DNA of 55,289 nucleotides, taken from positions 1 to 55,289 of the forward strand of contig JAJXZI010000087.1 in assembly GCA_021780115.1 (NCBI GenBank), read 5' to 3'. This document shows, piece by piece, positions 1 through 10,078 of the stretch. Each line of letters starts with the position of its first letter. Position 1 is the first letter of the stretch. The stretch is from a bacterium (GTDB lineage Bacteria; Verrucomicrobiota; Verrucomicrobiia; Limisphaerales; JAJXZI01). The notes under the pieces were generated by a model that was not told the DNA's origin, searched no databases, and worked only from the letters and a program-made list of their open reading frames with translations. The translations under genes and the position numbers were made by a program.

Positions 1-389
1 TCCGCGGCCGCCTCGGTGTCGGGTACCCAAAGCTCGTTGAGCGCGAACAGCGCCAAGCTGGTCACAAATCCCACCGCCAGATACGGCGCGCACATCCGCC
101 ACAAGCTCACCCCGGCGGCGCGGATCGCCGTCAGCTCATGATGCCGCGCGTGGTGGGTCAACGAGTAGAGCAACGCCAGCAACAGCGCCACCGGCAACAC
201 CGTCACCAGGAACTCCGGCGTCTTGACCACGTAATACGCCGCCACGTCGGCCCCGTGCAGTTTGGCATCCTGGAAGGTCTTCAACTCCGAAAATAGATCG
301 AAGGAAATCCAAAACACCAGGAAACCGCCAAGGCAGAAACCGAGCGGGACGAGCAGTTCGCGCAACAAATAGCGGTCCAGAAGGCGCAT
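1..389 (-). CDS. lptG: LptF/LptG (YjgP/YjgQ) family permease, N-terminal part; runs off the left edge
   Basis: Minus-strand reading from the ATG at 389: MRLLDRYLLRELLVPLGFCLGGFLVFWISFDLFSEL...AYYVVKTPEFLVTVLPVALLLALLYSLTHHARHHELTAIRAAGVSLWRM, characteristic of LptF/LptG permeases. Confidence 0.8.
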   Translation of the reverse strand, partial: MRLLDRYLLRELLVPLGFCLGGFLVFWISFDLFSELKTFQDAKLHGADVAAYYVVKTPEFLVTVLPVALLLALLYSLTHHARHHELTAIRAAGVSLWRMCAPYLAVGFVTSLALFALNELWVPDTEAAA

Positions 390-643
390 CCGGGCGCAGG
401 CTAAGCGGCGGGTTCCGACAGGGGCAAGCTTTAGTCCGGATCCACCGGGCCGCCGGTGGGCGGTTGGTCGCCGCGAAGATTGTGGAACGGTTGGGCCTCA
501 GCGGCCGAGGCAATTTCGCCTCGATCAACACGCCCAGCGTCGGCAGCCAAGCGGCTGTCGAGCTTCAGCTTCCATCCCGACGAACGCGCCGAAACCGGCA
601 CGCCGCCGCGACCATGCCACAAATTTCTCCGGGCGGGAGGCGG

Positions 644-2035
644 TCAGTATTCCCGTTTCGTCGTGATCCCCGGCATCGGCACCGGATACCGGCCTTCGGC
701 GTTGGCCACCAGCGGCGCGGGAGAATCCATTGTGAGTTTGTCCACGCTCGGCGCCATGTCGTGCTCGCAGTTGAGCATGTCATCGAAGGTGACTTCCTGG
801 CCGGTGTGCGCCGCCATACGGCCCATCGAAGTCACGAGGCTGGCTTCAACGCCGCGCTTCACCTCGTTGTACGGTTTGTCGTCGCGGATGGCCCCCACCA
901 AGTCGTTCCACTCGTTTTCGTAGGGGTCTTGCTCGTCGCGGTTGACTTTGGATTCCCAGATCAGATCAGCCCGCTTCGGCGCCAACCCTTTGTAAGTGCT
1001 CGAAGGCTGCCCGCAGTCGCCACTCTTGGAAGCGATCGCGAACCCTTTGGTGCCGTGGATGTAGCTGGCGTAAATGTCGTTGCAGCCGGTCATGCAGCGG
1101 CCGTCGAGATTGAACTTGGTGCCGTCGGCGAAGGTGTATTCCACCGCGTACACGTCGAAATTCTGGTCCACGTAAATCTGACCATCCGGGCTCTGGCGAT
1201 AATGGCGACCACCCAGCGCCTGGGCCTTGACCGGCCAGGCGTTCTTCATCCAGCCGAGATGGTCAATGATGTGGATGTAAAAGTCGCTGTAACACCCGCC
1301 GCTGGCCCAGATGAAACTGTGGAAATGCTTGATCTGCCAAAGCAACTCGCTGGGCTGTCCGGGCCATTTTTCCGAGAACGCCGACCCCACGGGTCCATGC
1401 ATCCGGTAGCCGCGCAGCAGAACGATATCGCCGATCTCGCCATCGTGGAGGCGCTGGGCCAATTCCTGGAGCGCCCGGCTGTGGCGGGACATCAAGCCCA
1501 CGCCGACTTTGAGGTTCTTGGCCGTGGCCTCTTCGGCGAGTTGGAGCATCTTCCGGCTCGTCGGGCCGTCCGCCGTCAGCGGCTTTTCCATGAAGACGTT
1601 CAGTCCCTTTTGAATGGCATAGGTGAAATGCACCCACCGGAACGCCAGCGGCGTGGCAAAGATCGCGATGTCGCCCGGCTTCAAGCAATCCATCGCCTTC
1701 TGGTAGGCGTCGAAGCCGATGAACTGGCGGTCCTGGGGCACATCCACCTGGCTGGGGAACTGCTTCTTCAGGTTGTCGAAACTGTTCTGCAAGCGGTCCG
1801 GAAAGACATCGGCCATGGCGACGAGCTTGATCGGACCGCGCCGGACGGACAGGGCGTTGGCGGCGGCGCCGCTGCCCCGGCCCCCGCAACCGATGAGGGC
1901 CACTTGGAGGGCGTCGCTCCCGGCGGCATGCACGTAGGGAATGGTCGCGCCCGCCAGGGCCGAGGCGGCGGCGAAGCGTCCGGTGTTTTTCAGGAACTCA
2001 CGGCGTGACGTGGAGGCGGATATGATTTCATTCAT
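644..2035 (-). CDS. Gfo/Idh/MocA family oxidoreductase with Tat-like signal (SRREFLKNT)
   Basis: ORF 463 aa; N-terminal twin-Arg signal, Rossmann GCGGRGSG, EKP motif (MEKPLTADG). Confidence 0.9.
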   Translation of the reverse strand: MNEIISASTSRREFLKNTGRFAAASALAGATIPYVHAAGSDALQVALIGCGGRGSGAAANALSVRRGPIKLVAMADVFPDRLQNSFDNLKKQFPSQVDVPQDRQFIGFDAYQKAMDCLKPGDIAIFATPLAFRWVHFTYAIQKGLNVFMEKPLTADGPTSRKMLQLAEEATAKNLKVGVGLMSRHSRALQELAQRLHDGEIGDIVLLRGYRMHGPVGSAFSEKWPGQPSELLWQIKHFHSFIWASGGCYSDFYIHIIDHLGWMKNAWPVKAQALGGRHYRQSPDGQIYVDQNFDVYAVEYTFADGTKFNLDGRCMTGCNDIYASYIHGTKGFAIASKSGDCGQPSSTYKGLAPKRADLIWESKVNRDEQDPYENEWNDLVGAIRDDKPYNEVKRGVEASLVTSMGRMAAHTGQEVTFDDMLNCEHDMAPSVDKLTMDSPAPLVANAEGRYPVPMPGITTKREY

Positions 2036-2311
2036 GGGAAATATCGTCTGCCGGCAGGCGCGCGTGTGTCAACACCGGAAATCCGCGTCGCGCCCCCCCG
2101 GCGCACCCGTCGCCGCCACTGGCGAAACTCAAAGACCGGATTGTGAAGAACGAGGCGCGTAGTCGCTGCGAAGGCTCGCCCCCGAATCGCGGCCGGCGAT
2201 GCCGGGCTGCGAGCCTCGACGGCGGCGTCCTGCCCGGCCGATTCCAGGCATCGCCGGCTCGCCCGACGACGAGGTGCGTGGCTCGACAGTCCCTGTTTCG
2301 GCCGCTACGCT

Positions 2312-3523
2312 GTGGCCGCCATGAGCGCCACCGCCGCCAGCGAACTGCCCGACGCCCAGGGCCATTTCGGCCCGTACGGCGGGCGATTTGTGCCCGAAAC
2401 GTTGATGCACCCGCTCCAGGAATTGGAGGCGGAATATTTCCGCGCCCAGCAGGATCCGGAGTTTCAGCGCGAGCTGACTTACTACCTGCGCGAATTCTGC
2501 GGCCGGCCCACGCCGCTTTACTTTGCCGAACGGCTCACGCGTGAACTCGGCGGCGCGAAGATTTACCTCAAGCGCGAAGATCTCCTCCACACCGGCGCGC
2601 ACAAGATCAACAACTGCATCGGCCAGGTCCTGCTCGCCCGGCGGATGGGGAAGACGCGTGTCATCGCCGAGACCGGCGCGGGTCAGCACGGCGTCGCCAC
2701 GGCCACCGTGGCGGCGATGTTCGGGCTGAAATGCGTCGTGTACATGGGAGCGGTGGATTGCGAGCGGCAGGCGCTCAACGTCTATCGGATGAAGATGCTC
2801 GGTGCCGAAGTCGTCTCCGTGAAGGCCGGCCAGCAAACGCTCAAGGAAGCCATCAATGAAGCCATGCGCGATTGGGTGACGAACGTCCGCACCACGCACT
2901 ACATCCTCGGCACCGTCTATGGCGCGCATCCGTATCCGCTCATGGTGCGGAATTTCCAGCGCATCATCGGCGACGAGGCGCGGCGGCAGATGCTGGAGAA
3001 GGAAGAGCGATTGCCCGACTTGCTCGTGGCGTGCGTCGGCGGCGGCTCCAACGCGATGGGCCTGTTCTATCCGTTCCTCGAAGACGCCTCGGTGAAGATG
3101 GTCGGCGTGGAGGCGGGCGGCGAAGGCATCGAAGCCGGTAAACACGCGGCGCGGTTCCACGGCGGCTCACTGGGCGTGCTGCAAGGCACGCGCTCCTTTC
3201 TCCTGCAAGACGAGTTTGGCCAGATTCAACTCACCCACAGCGTCAGCGCCGGCCTCGATTACGCCGCCGTCGGGCCCGAGCACGCCTGGCTCCACGATCA
3301 AGGCCGCGTCGAGTACACCTACGCCAAAGACGACGCGGCGCTCGACGCGTTCATGAAACTGGCGCGCCTGGAAGGCATCATCCCCGCGCTCGAATCCGCC
3401 CACGCCGTCGCCGAAGTGATCCGGCGGGCGCCACAGATGGGCAAGGACAAACTGATCCTCATCAACCTGTCCGGCCGCGGCGACAAGGACGTGGCCCAGG
3501 TGGCGGCAAAGGTGCGGCTGTAG
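2312..3523 (+). CDS. trpB: Tryptophan synthase beta chain
   Basis: 403 aa; [31 protein letters not shown] (PLP lysine), GGGSNAMG, all conserved in TrpB. Confidence 0.97.
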   Translation: MAAMSATAASELPDAQGHFGPYGGRFVPETLMHPLQELEAEYFRAQQDPEFQRELTYYLREFCGRPTPLYFAERLTRELGGAKIYLKREDLLHTGAHKINNCIGQVLLARRMGKTRVIAETGAGQHGVATATVAAMFGLKCVVYMGAVDCERQALNVYRMKMLGAEVVSVKAGQQTLKEAINEAMRDWVTNVRTTHYILGTVYGAHPYPLMVRNFQRIIGDEARRQMLEKEERLPDLLVACVGGGSNAMGLFYPFLEDASVKMVGVEAGGEGIEAGKHAARFHGGSLGVLQGTRSFLLQDEFGQIQLTHSVSAGLDYAAVGPEHAWLHDQGRVEYTYAKDDAALDAFMKLARLEGIIPALESAHAVAEVIRRAPQMGKDKLILINLSGRGDKDVAQVAAKVRL

Positions 3524-3533
3524 AACGCTCGGA

Positions 3534-4709
3534 TCAAACCGAGGGCACCGGCGTTTGCGCTTGCGCCAGCGCCAAGCCCACCAGCAACCCGAGCAGGATC
3601 CACATCAGCGCTCCGTGCCAGGCGGATTTGGCGGGCGGTCTCGGTCGCGGGTACTCGGGGGTCAGTCCCGCCGCCAGGAGGCGGTCGTAGAGGTGCGGGT
3701 GCGGCAGACGGTTGCTTGTCATCACCGCCGGCATTTGATTGGCCTGATAAAGCCGCTCCAGCGCCCGGGCGTAAGTGCCCGACTCACGCTGATTCTCGAC
3801 GGCAATGACGTCCGCCCGCTGCTCCATCCGCCGCGCCAAGCGGCGGAGGAAGACCATCAGCAGACCCGTCGCGAGCGCAACCACCGCAAAGCCGCCGGCG
3901 CCCAAGGCACTCACCGCCGCTCCGAAAAACAACAAGGGAAAAGGCCAGAGCGAGCCGGCGAGCCGCCCGACCAACGCCCGACGCGACTCGCTCAAGTGCC
4001 CCAGTTCGTGGGCGCAGATGGCCGCCACTTCGTCGTCCGCTTGCCGTTCGAGGAGGCGTGTGCTGAAGAGTAACTCGCGGGTCGTCGGCAAGGCGGCCGC
4101 GTAGGAGTACGGCCCGGTGACTTCCCAGACCGCCCGCACCGGCACGTTCATCCGCCGGGTCGCTTCCGAGACGATGCGCCGCAGCCGTTCGGTCGGCGGC
4201 TTGAACAGTCTCAGCTCACGCGCCAGGCGGACGAACATTCCATACTGGGCCAGGAAGAAGAGGAACAGGACGACGCTCGTAATGGTCACCATGGGCCAGC
4301 CGAACGCGGCCGGCATCAACAGCGCTCCGGCGATGAAGATGCCCCAAAACCCCAAGCGCAACAGCCACACGGCAACAACGTATTGAAGCCAATCCCAAAA
4401 CGGAACCCCCGGGAAAATCTCGCAGTCGGACGGATAGCTGCCCACCAACGCTCCGACCCAACCGCACAACGCCGCGGCGAGCCAGGGCGTATGCGCCTCC
4501 GGGACGAGCAAGCGCTGGGCGAGCACGCAATTCGCCGGGATCAGCCACTGGTTCAGGGCCGCGCTCACCCGTACCGGGTAAAGCCGGCGGGCCCGCTCCG
4601 TCCAATGTTCCCCGGCGGCACGACGCCAGGGAATCAACGCCAGCCAGTTCAAACCCCCGGCGGCCAGGGCGGCGGCGGCGAAGACTGTGAGACAGACCTC
4701 AAGCGCCAT
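3534..4709 (-). CDS. M48 family metallopeptidase, membrane-associated
   Basis: 391 aa; multiple TM segments and HExxH (AAICAHELGHLSESRRALVG). Confidence 0.85.
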   Translation of the reverse strand: MALEVCLTVFAAAALAAGGLNWLALIPWRRAAGEHWTERARRLYPVRVSAALNQWLIPANCVLAQRLLVPEAHTPWLAAALCGWVGALVGSYPSDCEIFPGVPFWDWLQYVVAVWLLRLGFWGIFIAGALLMPAAFGWPMVTITSVVLFLFFLAQYGMFVRLARELRLFKPPTERLRRIVSEATRRMNVPVRAVWEVTGPYSYAAALPTTRELLFSTRLLERQADDEVAAICAHELGHLSESRRALVGRLAGSLWPFPLLFFGAAVSALGAGGFAVVALATGLLMVFLRRLARRMEQRADVIAVENQRESGTYARALERLYQANQMPAVMTSNRLPHPHLYDRLLAAGLTPEYPRPRPPAKSAWHGALMWILLGLLVGLALAQAQTPVPSV

Positions 4710-4886
4710 GCGTGTTCACCTTTAGCGCCGAACCACGGCGGTGACAATCGGTATTCACGCCGCCGGAACCCGCCTCCGTCCCGCCTTCGGGCGGCCCCGT
4801 CCCTTCTGCCACGCGAACACCGCGGGACCGGGCCGTGCTTCGGGTTTGCCTCCCGCCCGGCGCGCTGGCTTAATCCGCGCCGCGAC

Positions 4887-6332
4887 ATGAACAGCACAGA
4901 CGCCTTCTCGCTGCGGGGCTTCCTTGATTCCTTCTCCGCGCTGCGGCGTCTGCCCCGCGCGCTGTGGATCGTCATCGGCGCGTTCGTGATCGAGTCCAGC
5001 GCCTACTTCGGCGTGCTGACGCTGATGGCCCGCTATCTCTCCGTGGACCTGCACTGGGGCGACCAACGCGCCGGCATGGCGGTGTCCACGTTCACGATGT
5101 TGGTGACGCTCTTCATGCTGGGCGCCGGGAGTTACGCGGAGCGGTTCGGCCTGCGCCGCGCGATCGCCGCGGCCCTGCTGGTCGCCACCGCCGGGCGGTT
5201 TCTCTACAGCTACGCCCCGAAGCTGGGAGGCGGGGCGTTGCTGGCCGCGGCCGTGCTCGGCGCGCTGGTCATCGTGGCCGTCGGCGAGGCCATCCTGCAA
5301 CCCGTCTGCTATTCCGGGGTGAAGCAATACACCGATGCCCGCACCAGCTCGATGGGTTACGCGCTGATTTACGCCCTGATGAACCTGGGCATCGTCGGGA
5401 TGGGCGCGCTGTCCGCGTGGATTCGCCCCGCCGTGCAGGATCTGAAGGCCGGGCAACCGCCCGCGGCGCCGTTCGGCCAGCCGTTTCTCGAGTTCCTCGG
5501 CCGCTTCTCCGGCAGCGGCATCCAGGCGGTGAATTGGTCCTGCATGGGCATCACCGCGGCCACGCTGGTCTTGTTCCTCCTGTTCATGACCCGGAAGACG
5601 GAGGCCGCCAAGGTGCGCCCCGATACGGCGGAGGAAAATCGTTCCTCCGACCCGCGCCCGCTGGCGGCCCGGCTCAAAAGTTATTTTGCGGAGGGACCGT
5701 TCCGCAACGCCCGGTTCATCTTTTTCATTTTCATGCTGCTTCCGGTGCGCACGCTCTTCGCCCACCAATGGCTCACCATGCCGGATTACATCATCCGCGC
5801 CTACTCGAAGGACGTGGCCGACCACATGGAGTGGCTGGTCAACTGGATCAACCCGGCCATCATCTTCGTCGGCGTGCCGGTGGCCACGGCGCTGACGCGG
5901 CACATCAACGTCTATCGGATGATGGTCATCGGTTCGCTGGTGAGCGCGGTGCCGACGTTTCTCCTGTGCTTCGGCGCCCACCTCAGCTTGCTGATCACCT
6001 ACTTCGTCCTGTTCTCCCTCGGCGAGGCGCTGTGGTCGGCGCGCTTTCTGGAATACGCCTCCGAACTGGCGCCGCCGGGGCGCATCGCCCAATACATGGG
6101 CCTGGCGCAGATTCCGTGGCTGCTGGCCAAAGGCACCACCGGCTGGTACTCCGGCGCCATGCTCGCCCGGTTCTGCCCCGAGGGCGTGCCCCGCGAGCAG
6201 TTGCACACCGGGACGATGTGGTTCGTTTACGGTTGCATCGCGCTGCTCTCTCCCATCGGACTGTGGCTCGCCCGCAAATGGGTCCTGGCCGGGTTGCAGC
6301 CCAAAGCGGTGGCGCCGGGAGGCGAACGTTGA
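4887..6332 (+). CDS. MFS transporter
   Basis: Start MNSTDAFSLRGFLDSFSALRRLPRALWIVIGAFVIESSAYFGVLTLMARY; ~12 hydrophobic segments; within the longer open frame 4383-6332. Confidence 0.85.
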   Translation: MNSTDAFSLRGFLDSFSALRRLPRALWIVIGAFVIESSAYFGVLTLMARYLSVDLHWGDQRAGMAVSTFTMLVTLFMLGAGSYAERFGLRRAIAAALLVATAGRFLYSYAPKLGGGALLAAAVLGALVIVAVGEAILQPVCYSGVKQYTDARTSSMGYALIYALMNLGIVGMGALSAWIRPAVQDLKAGQPPAAPFGQPFLEFLGRFSGSGIQAVNWSCMGITAATLVLFLLFMTRKTEAAKVRPDTAEENRSSDPRPLAARLKSYFAEGPFRNARFIFFIFMLLPVRTLFAHQWLTMPDYIIRAYSKDVADHMEWLVNWINPAIIFVGVPVATALTRHINVYRMMVIGSLVSAVPTFLLCFGAHLSLLITYFVLFSLGEALWSARFLEYASELAPPGRIAQYMGLAQIPWLLAKGTTGWYSGAMLARFCPEGVPREQLHTGTMWFVYGCIALLSPIGLWLARKWVLAGLQPKAVAPGGER

Positions 6333-6363
6333 CCGCCTCTGGCGATTTCTCTAGCCTCAGCGC

Positions 6364-6790
6364 ATGGCAAAAATGGCTGCCGCGCCGGAACCCGCCGCCG
6401 CTCCACGACTGAAACCCTCCACCCTCGTGGACACCCGCGTCATCTACTGCGGCGACAACCTTGAGCAATTCCAGAAGCTGCCCGACGCCTGCGTGGACCT
6501 CATCTACATTGCCCCGCCCTTCAACTCGAACCGCAACTACGAGGTCTTCTGGGGCGAGACCAAGGAGAAGCGCGCCTTCGAGGACCGCCACGCCAGCACC
6601 GCCGCCTACATTGACTCCATGCGCCCGCGCTGCGTGGAACTGGACCGAGTCCTCAAATCCACCAGGTTCTTCGACTACCACTGAGACTGGCACGCCTCCC
6701 ACATCGTCAAGGTCGTGCTCGACGAGATGTTCGGGGAGAACCTCAGGCCCGTTTTCAAGGGCGCAGAATCGCGAACTCGTTTGACGGTCT
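6364..6790 (+). pseudogene. Site-specific DNA-methyltransferase, N-terminal remnant with in-frame TGA
   Basis: YCGDNLEQFQKLPDACVDLIYIAPPFNSNRNYEVFWGE...VLKSTRFFDYH*DWHASHIVKVVLDEMFGEN; the TGA falls where family members usually read YHCDWHASHY; homology is lost after FGEN. Confidence 0.8.
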
Positions 6791-6807
6791 GAGGCTCCAA
6801 AGGCAGA

Positions 6808-8259
6808 GTGGCGATAAATGAAGCGGGCAAAACACCACCACCGATGCTAGAAGCCACTGAAACACAGGATCTGAACCTTTCCGGCTTCGGCCACCTCGAG
6901 TCGGCGAGACCCAAGCCATGCGCAGGAGGAAAAACTGGCGCTCGCGAGGACAACAAGCTGCGTCTCCGCGACCGGGCCGCTCACCAGTGGTACCGTTTCG
7001 TGCTTTCATTCCCTCCCCACCTGGTGCGGGACTACGCCGCCAAGTTCGGACTGACTTCGCGCCATCGAGTGTTGGACCCGTTTTGCGGCACTGGAACAAC
7101 CGCGGTTGAGTGCAAGAAACTGGGCATTCCCGCCTTTGGGTTGGAGTCCAACCCCGTGGCCTGCTTCGCCAGCCGGACGAAGCTCCAATGGGGCGTTGAG
7201 CCACAGGAGCTTCTACGCCATGCCCGGATGGTGGCTGACGCCGCCAGCAGCCGCTTGGAGCGCGATGGCTATTACGACGAAGATGACTACCTACGCCTTC
7301 TCGACCGCTCCGCTGGGCCGAAAGCAACGTTGCGCACTTTGCCGGAGGAAGCCGCCGCCCTGCTGCTGACCAACTCGATCAGCCCGATCCCACTGCACAA
7401 GACACTCGTGTTACTGGACGCCTTGGCGGAGCACCATGACGAACGTTTCAGCGATCACGAGCGCCTCGCCCTGGCTATGGCACTCGTGAACGGAATCAGT
7501 AATCTGCATTTCGGCCCGGAAGTAGGGGTCGGGCCGGCCAAGGCCGACGCGCCTGTGGTTTCTCTTTGGTTGGATGGCATGCGGGTTATGGCTCAGGATT
7601 TGGAGAATCTGCCCCGAGATGAAAGGACAGAAGCCGTGATCTACCAGGCGGATGCTCGGGAAGTCGCGCGTGTCTTGCCGCCACACTCGGTGGACGCCGT
7701 CATCACGTCGCCGCCCTATCCCAACGAGAAGGACTACACCCGAACGACCCGCCTTGAGTCGGTGCTGCTGGGCTTCATCAAGTCGAAAGAGGACTTGCGC
7801 GACCTCAAGAAGAGTCTGGTGCGCTCCAACACCAGAGGCGTGTACAAGGCTGACACGGACGACGCCCATGTGTCGGGCCACTTGGAAATTGAACGTATCG
7901 CAGCTGCGATTGAAAGGCGGCGTATCGAATTGAACAAGGATTCAGGCTTCGAGCGGCTGTATGCTCGCGTAACCAAGCTCTACTTCGGTGGCATGACCCG
8001 GCATCTGGCCGAATTGCGTCGGGTGCTTCGTCCTGGCGCGCAACTGGCCTATGTTGTCGGCGACCAGGCTTCCTATCTTCGCGTGATGATTCGCACGGGC
8101 CAACTGCTTGCGGACATCGCCGCCTCGCTGGGCTATGAAGTCACCGGTATCGATCTTTTCCGCACCAGGCTGGCCACCGCCACGCGCGAACAACTGCGTG
8201 AGGAGGTCGTTTTATTGCGCTGGCCAGGCACTCCGGCCACGCCGTCCACACCCCCATGA
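6808..8259 (+). CDS. DNA methyltransferase (N4/N6 class) of a Type II restriction-modification system
   Basis: 483 aa; RVLDPFCGTGTTAVECKKLGIPAFGLESNPVA and VDAVITSPPYPNEKDYTRTTRLE motifs; GTG start, or an ATG at 6844. Confidence 0.88.
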   Translation: MAINEAGKTPPPMLEATETQDLNLSGFGHLESARPKPCAGGKTGAREDNKLRLRDRAAHQWYRFVLSFPPHLVRDYAAKFGLTSRHRVLDPFCGTGTTAVECKKLGIPAFGLESNPVACFASRTKLQWGVEPQELLRHARMVADAASSRLERDGYYDEDDYLRLLDRSAGPKATLRTLPEEAAALLLTNSISPIPLHKTLVLLDALAEHHDERFSDHERLALAMALVNGISNLHFGPEVGVGPAKADAPVVSLWLDGMRVMAQDLENLPRDERTEAVIYQADAREVARVLPPHSVDAVITSPPYPNEKDYTRTTRLESVLLGFIKSKEDLRDLKKSLVRSNTRGVYKADTDDAHVSGHLEIERIAAAIERRRIELNKDSGFERLYARVTKLYFGGMTRHLAELRRVLRPGAQLAYVVGDQASYLRVMIRTGQLLADIAASLGYEVTGIDLFRTRLATATREQLREEVVLLRWPGTPATPSTPP

Positions 8260-9053
8260 AATCGAAGAACCGCTACGCCGCCATCATCGAACGCATCTTC
8301 AAGTCGAGGTTCAAACCCGGTCTGACAGAATTGGAATTCGAGCGCGAGGAGATGGTCGCCATCGCTCGCGAATTGCAGATTGATTTGCCCAAGAACCTCG
8401 GCGATTTGGTTTACAGTTTCCGCTATCGCTCTGCGCTGCCCGAATCCATCCAGTCAACAGCCTCTGCGGGTAAGACGTGGATCATCCGACCCGCCGGGCA
8501 AGCCAAGTATCGTTTTGTCCTGGTTCCTGATATTCCTTTGACACCGAATCCCAACCTCGCCGAAACGAAAGTGCCGGATGCGACGCCGGGCATCGTGGCC
8601 AAGTATGCCTTCAACGATGAGCAAGCGTTGCTTGCCCGGCTGCGCTACAACCGGCTGGTGGACATTTTCAGCGGCGTCACCTGCTATTCCCTCCAGAACC
8701 ACTTGCGGACCACCGTTCCGAACATGGGCCAAGTGGAAACGGACGAAATCTATGTTGGGCTGGACAAGAAGGGCGTCCATTATGTCTTTCCCGTGCAGGC
8801 AAAAGGTGGAACCGACAAGCTGAATGTGGTGCAAATCGAGCAAGACTTCGGTGTGTGCGCGCAGAAGTTTCCGTCGCTTGTCTGCCGTCCGATTGGGGCG
8901 CAGTTCATCGATGGAGGCGTGATTGTCTTGTTTGAATTCGAGCAGACCGACGCCGGCGTTCGCGTCAGTTCCGAAAAGCACTACAGGCTCGTTCCACCGG
9001 AGGAGGTCAGTGAAGCGGATTTGCAGAGCTACCGGCAGCGTGCGGCAGACTGA
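8256..9053 (+). CDS. Putative Type II restriction endonuclease
   Basis: 265 aa; ATGA 4-nt overlap with the upstream MTase stop; candidate PD-(D/E)xK-like core ETDEIYVGLDKKGVHYVFPVQAKGG (QxK variant). Confidence 0.75.
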   Translation: MKSKNRYAAIIERIFKSRFKPGLTELEFEREEMVAIARELQIDLPKNLGDLVYSFRYRSALPESIQSTASAGKTWIIRPAGQAKYRFVLVPDIPLTPNPNLAETKVPDATPGIVAKYAFNDEQALLARLRYNRLVDIFSGVTCYSLQNHLRTTVPNMGQVETDEIYVGLDKKGVHYVFPVQAKGGTDKLNVVQIEQDFGVCAQKFPSLVCRPIGAQFIDGGVIVLFEFEQTDAGVRVSSEKHYRLVPPEEVSEADLQSYRQRAAD

Positions 9054-9245
9054 CTACCGCGTCATAGCCAAGCGCCTGTGCGAGACGGTCTGCGGCCAGC
9101 CGGGAGACGAGGCGCGGTGAAAGGCCGGGCGCGGCTTCATCTTTTTCCATGGTCGCCAGGGCGTTTGAAGGTTCGTTCCCACAGCATCTGGCGGCGACGA
9201 TGAACAGGCTGTTGGCAAAGCACGCGTCTCGGGTAGAATAGAGCC

Positions 9246-9693
9246 ATGAAGGCGAAGAACTCGCTCACGAGCTTGGGCACTCTCACCGCCGGTGGCAACG
9301 TCCAGGTCGGCGACCAGACGACCATCCGCGTGGCCAAAGGCAGCAAGCGCGCCGCCTACTACCCGGCCGGCTGCATCGGCGCGAACCTCGCGAAGCGCAA
9401 TTACGTGAAATACCTGGTGGAGCGCTACCACCAGTACCGGGAAGCGGACGAGCGGTTGGGCCGAAACGGCTCGATTCCACTATGCGGTGATCTTCAAGAA
9501 CATCGAAGCCGAGTTCAAGGCGCCGACCTACTTCATTCCCGAAGACCGCTTTGAGGAATGGGTGGACTTCCTCCAGGGCCGGATCGACAACACCATTCTC
9601 GGCCGGGTCAACGCCAAACGGGGCATTCCGAACTACGAGTCGTTCGACGAATACGTCATGCAGCACATGGGCGCGGCAGCGACGACGTCTTAA
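9246..9693 (+). pseudogene. Hypothetical protein gene interrupted by a frameshift near 9465-9485
   Basis: Frame 9246-9554 (MKAKNSLTSLGTLTAGGNVQVGDQTTIRVAKGSKRAAYYPAGCIGANLAKRNYVKYLVERYHQYREAD) is continued in another frame by RRFHYAVIFKNIEAEFKAPTYFIPEDRFEEWVDFLQGRIDNTILGRVNAKRGIPNYESFDEYV. Confidence 0.65.
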
Positions 9694-9913
9694 CCCTCAA
9701 ACGGATTGACCCCGGCACTTCTGGGAAATCCTCCGTGTTGCGGGTCACGCTGGTCGAGTCGCGGCTCAACGCGATGGCGGCAATCTGGGTGTCTGGGTAG
9801 CTCCAGGATTTCTGTTTCAGCACTGGACGCGCAACGTACTCACCCCACGCCTGCGCCAGTCTTTCGTCAAATGGCACGATCTTGTGCGGCGCTTCCCGCA
9901 CGAGGGCATCCAA
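9656..9913 (-). pseudogene. C-terminal remnant of a PIN-domain (VapC-like) toxin
   Basis: HKIVPFDERLAQAWGEYVARPVLKQKSWSYPDTQIAAIALSRDSTSVTRNTEDFP: terminal PIN motifs (D..IAA.AL...VTRN..DF) without the N-terminal half. Confidence 0.65.
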
Positions 9914-10078
9914 CTCGGCGAGCAGGTGGACGCGCTGCTCCGTCGGTGTTGCTACAATCCGCTACCCGCCATTCCGCCGTTCGGCCTCGAGAACTGGGCT
10001 GTTACCGCCCTCGGTGGCATCCTGAGCAGGACGCAATTGGACGACCGCGGCATTGACGGGCGCATCTCCCCCCCGTGA
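9884..10078 (+). pseudogene. Possible C-terminal remnant of a DNA methyltransferase with restriction-like tail
   Basis: FGLENWAVTALGGILSRTQLDDRGIDGRI resembles the W-V/DRGIDG tail of some site-specific DNA methyltransferases; ends at a C7 tract then TGA. Confidence 0.45.

Noticed and set aside
4755-6206. 483-aa minus-strand ORF opposite the MFS transporter
   Set aside because: Low-complexity Arg/Gly/His-rich translation typical of antisense frames in high-GC DNA; the plus strand encodes a clear MFS protein.
6684-6684. TGA at the usual Cys position of the methyltransferase (YH-TGA-DWHASH) as a selenocysteine or recoding site
   Set aside because: Homology ends ~20 codons later and the gene is truncated; the acyltransferase and HEPN stops (TGA, TAG) sit in other damaged genes, while intact genes such as tyrS, holA and trpB end normally at TGA or TAG. 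Pseudogenisation is simpler.
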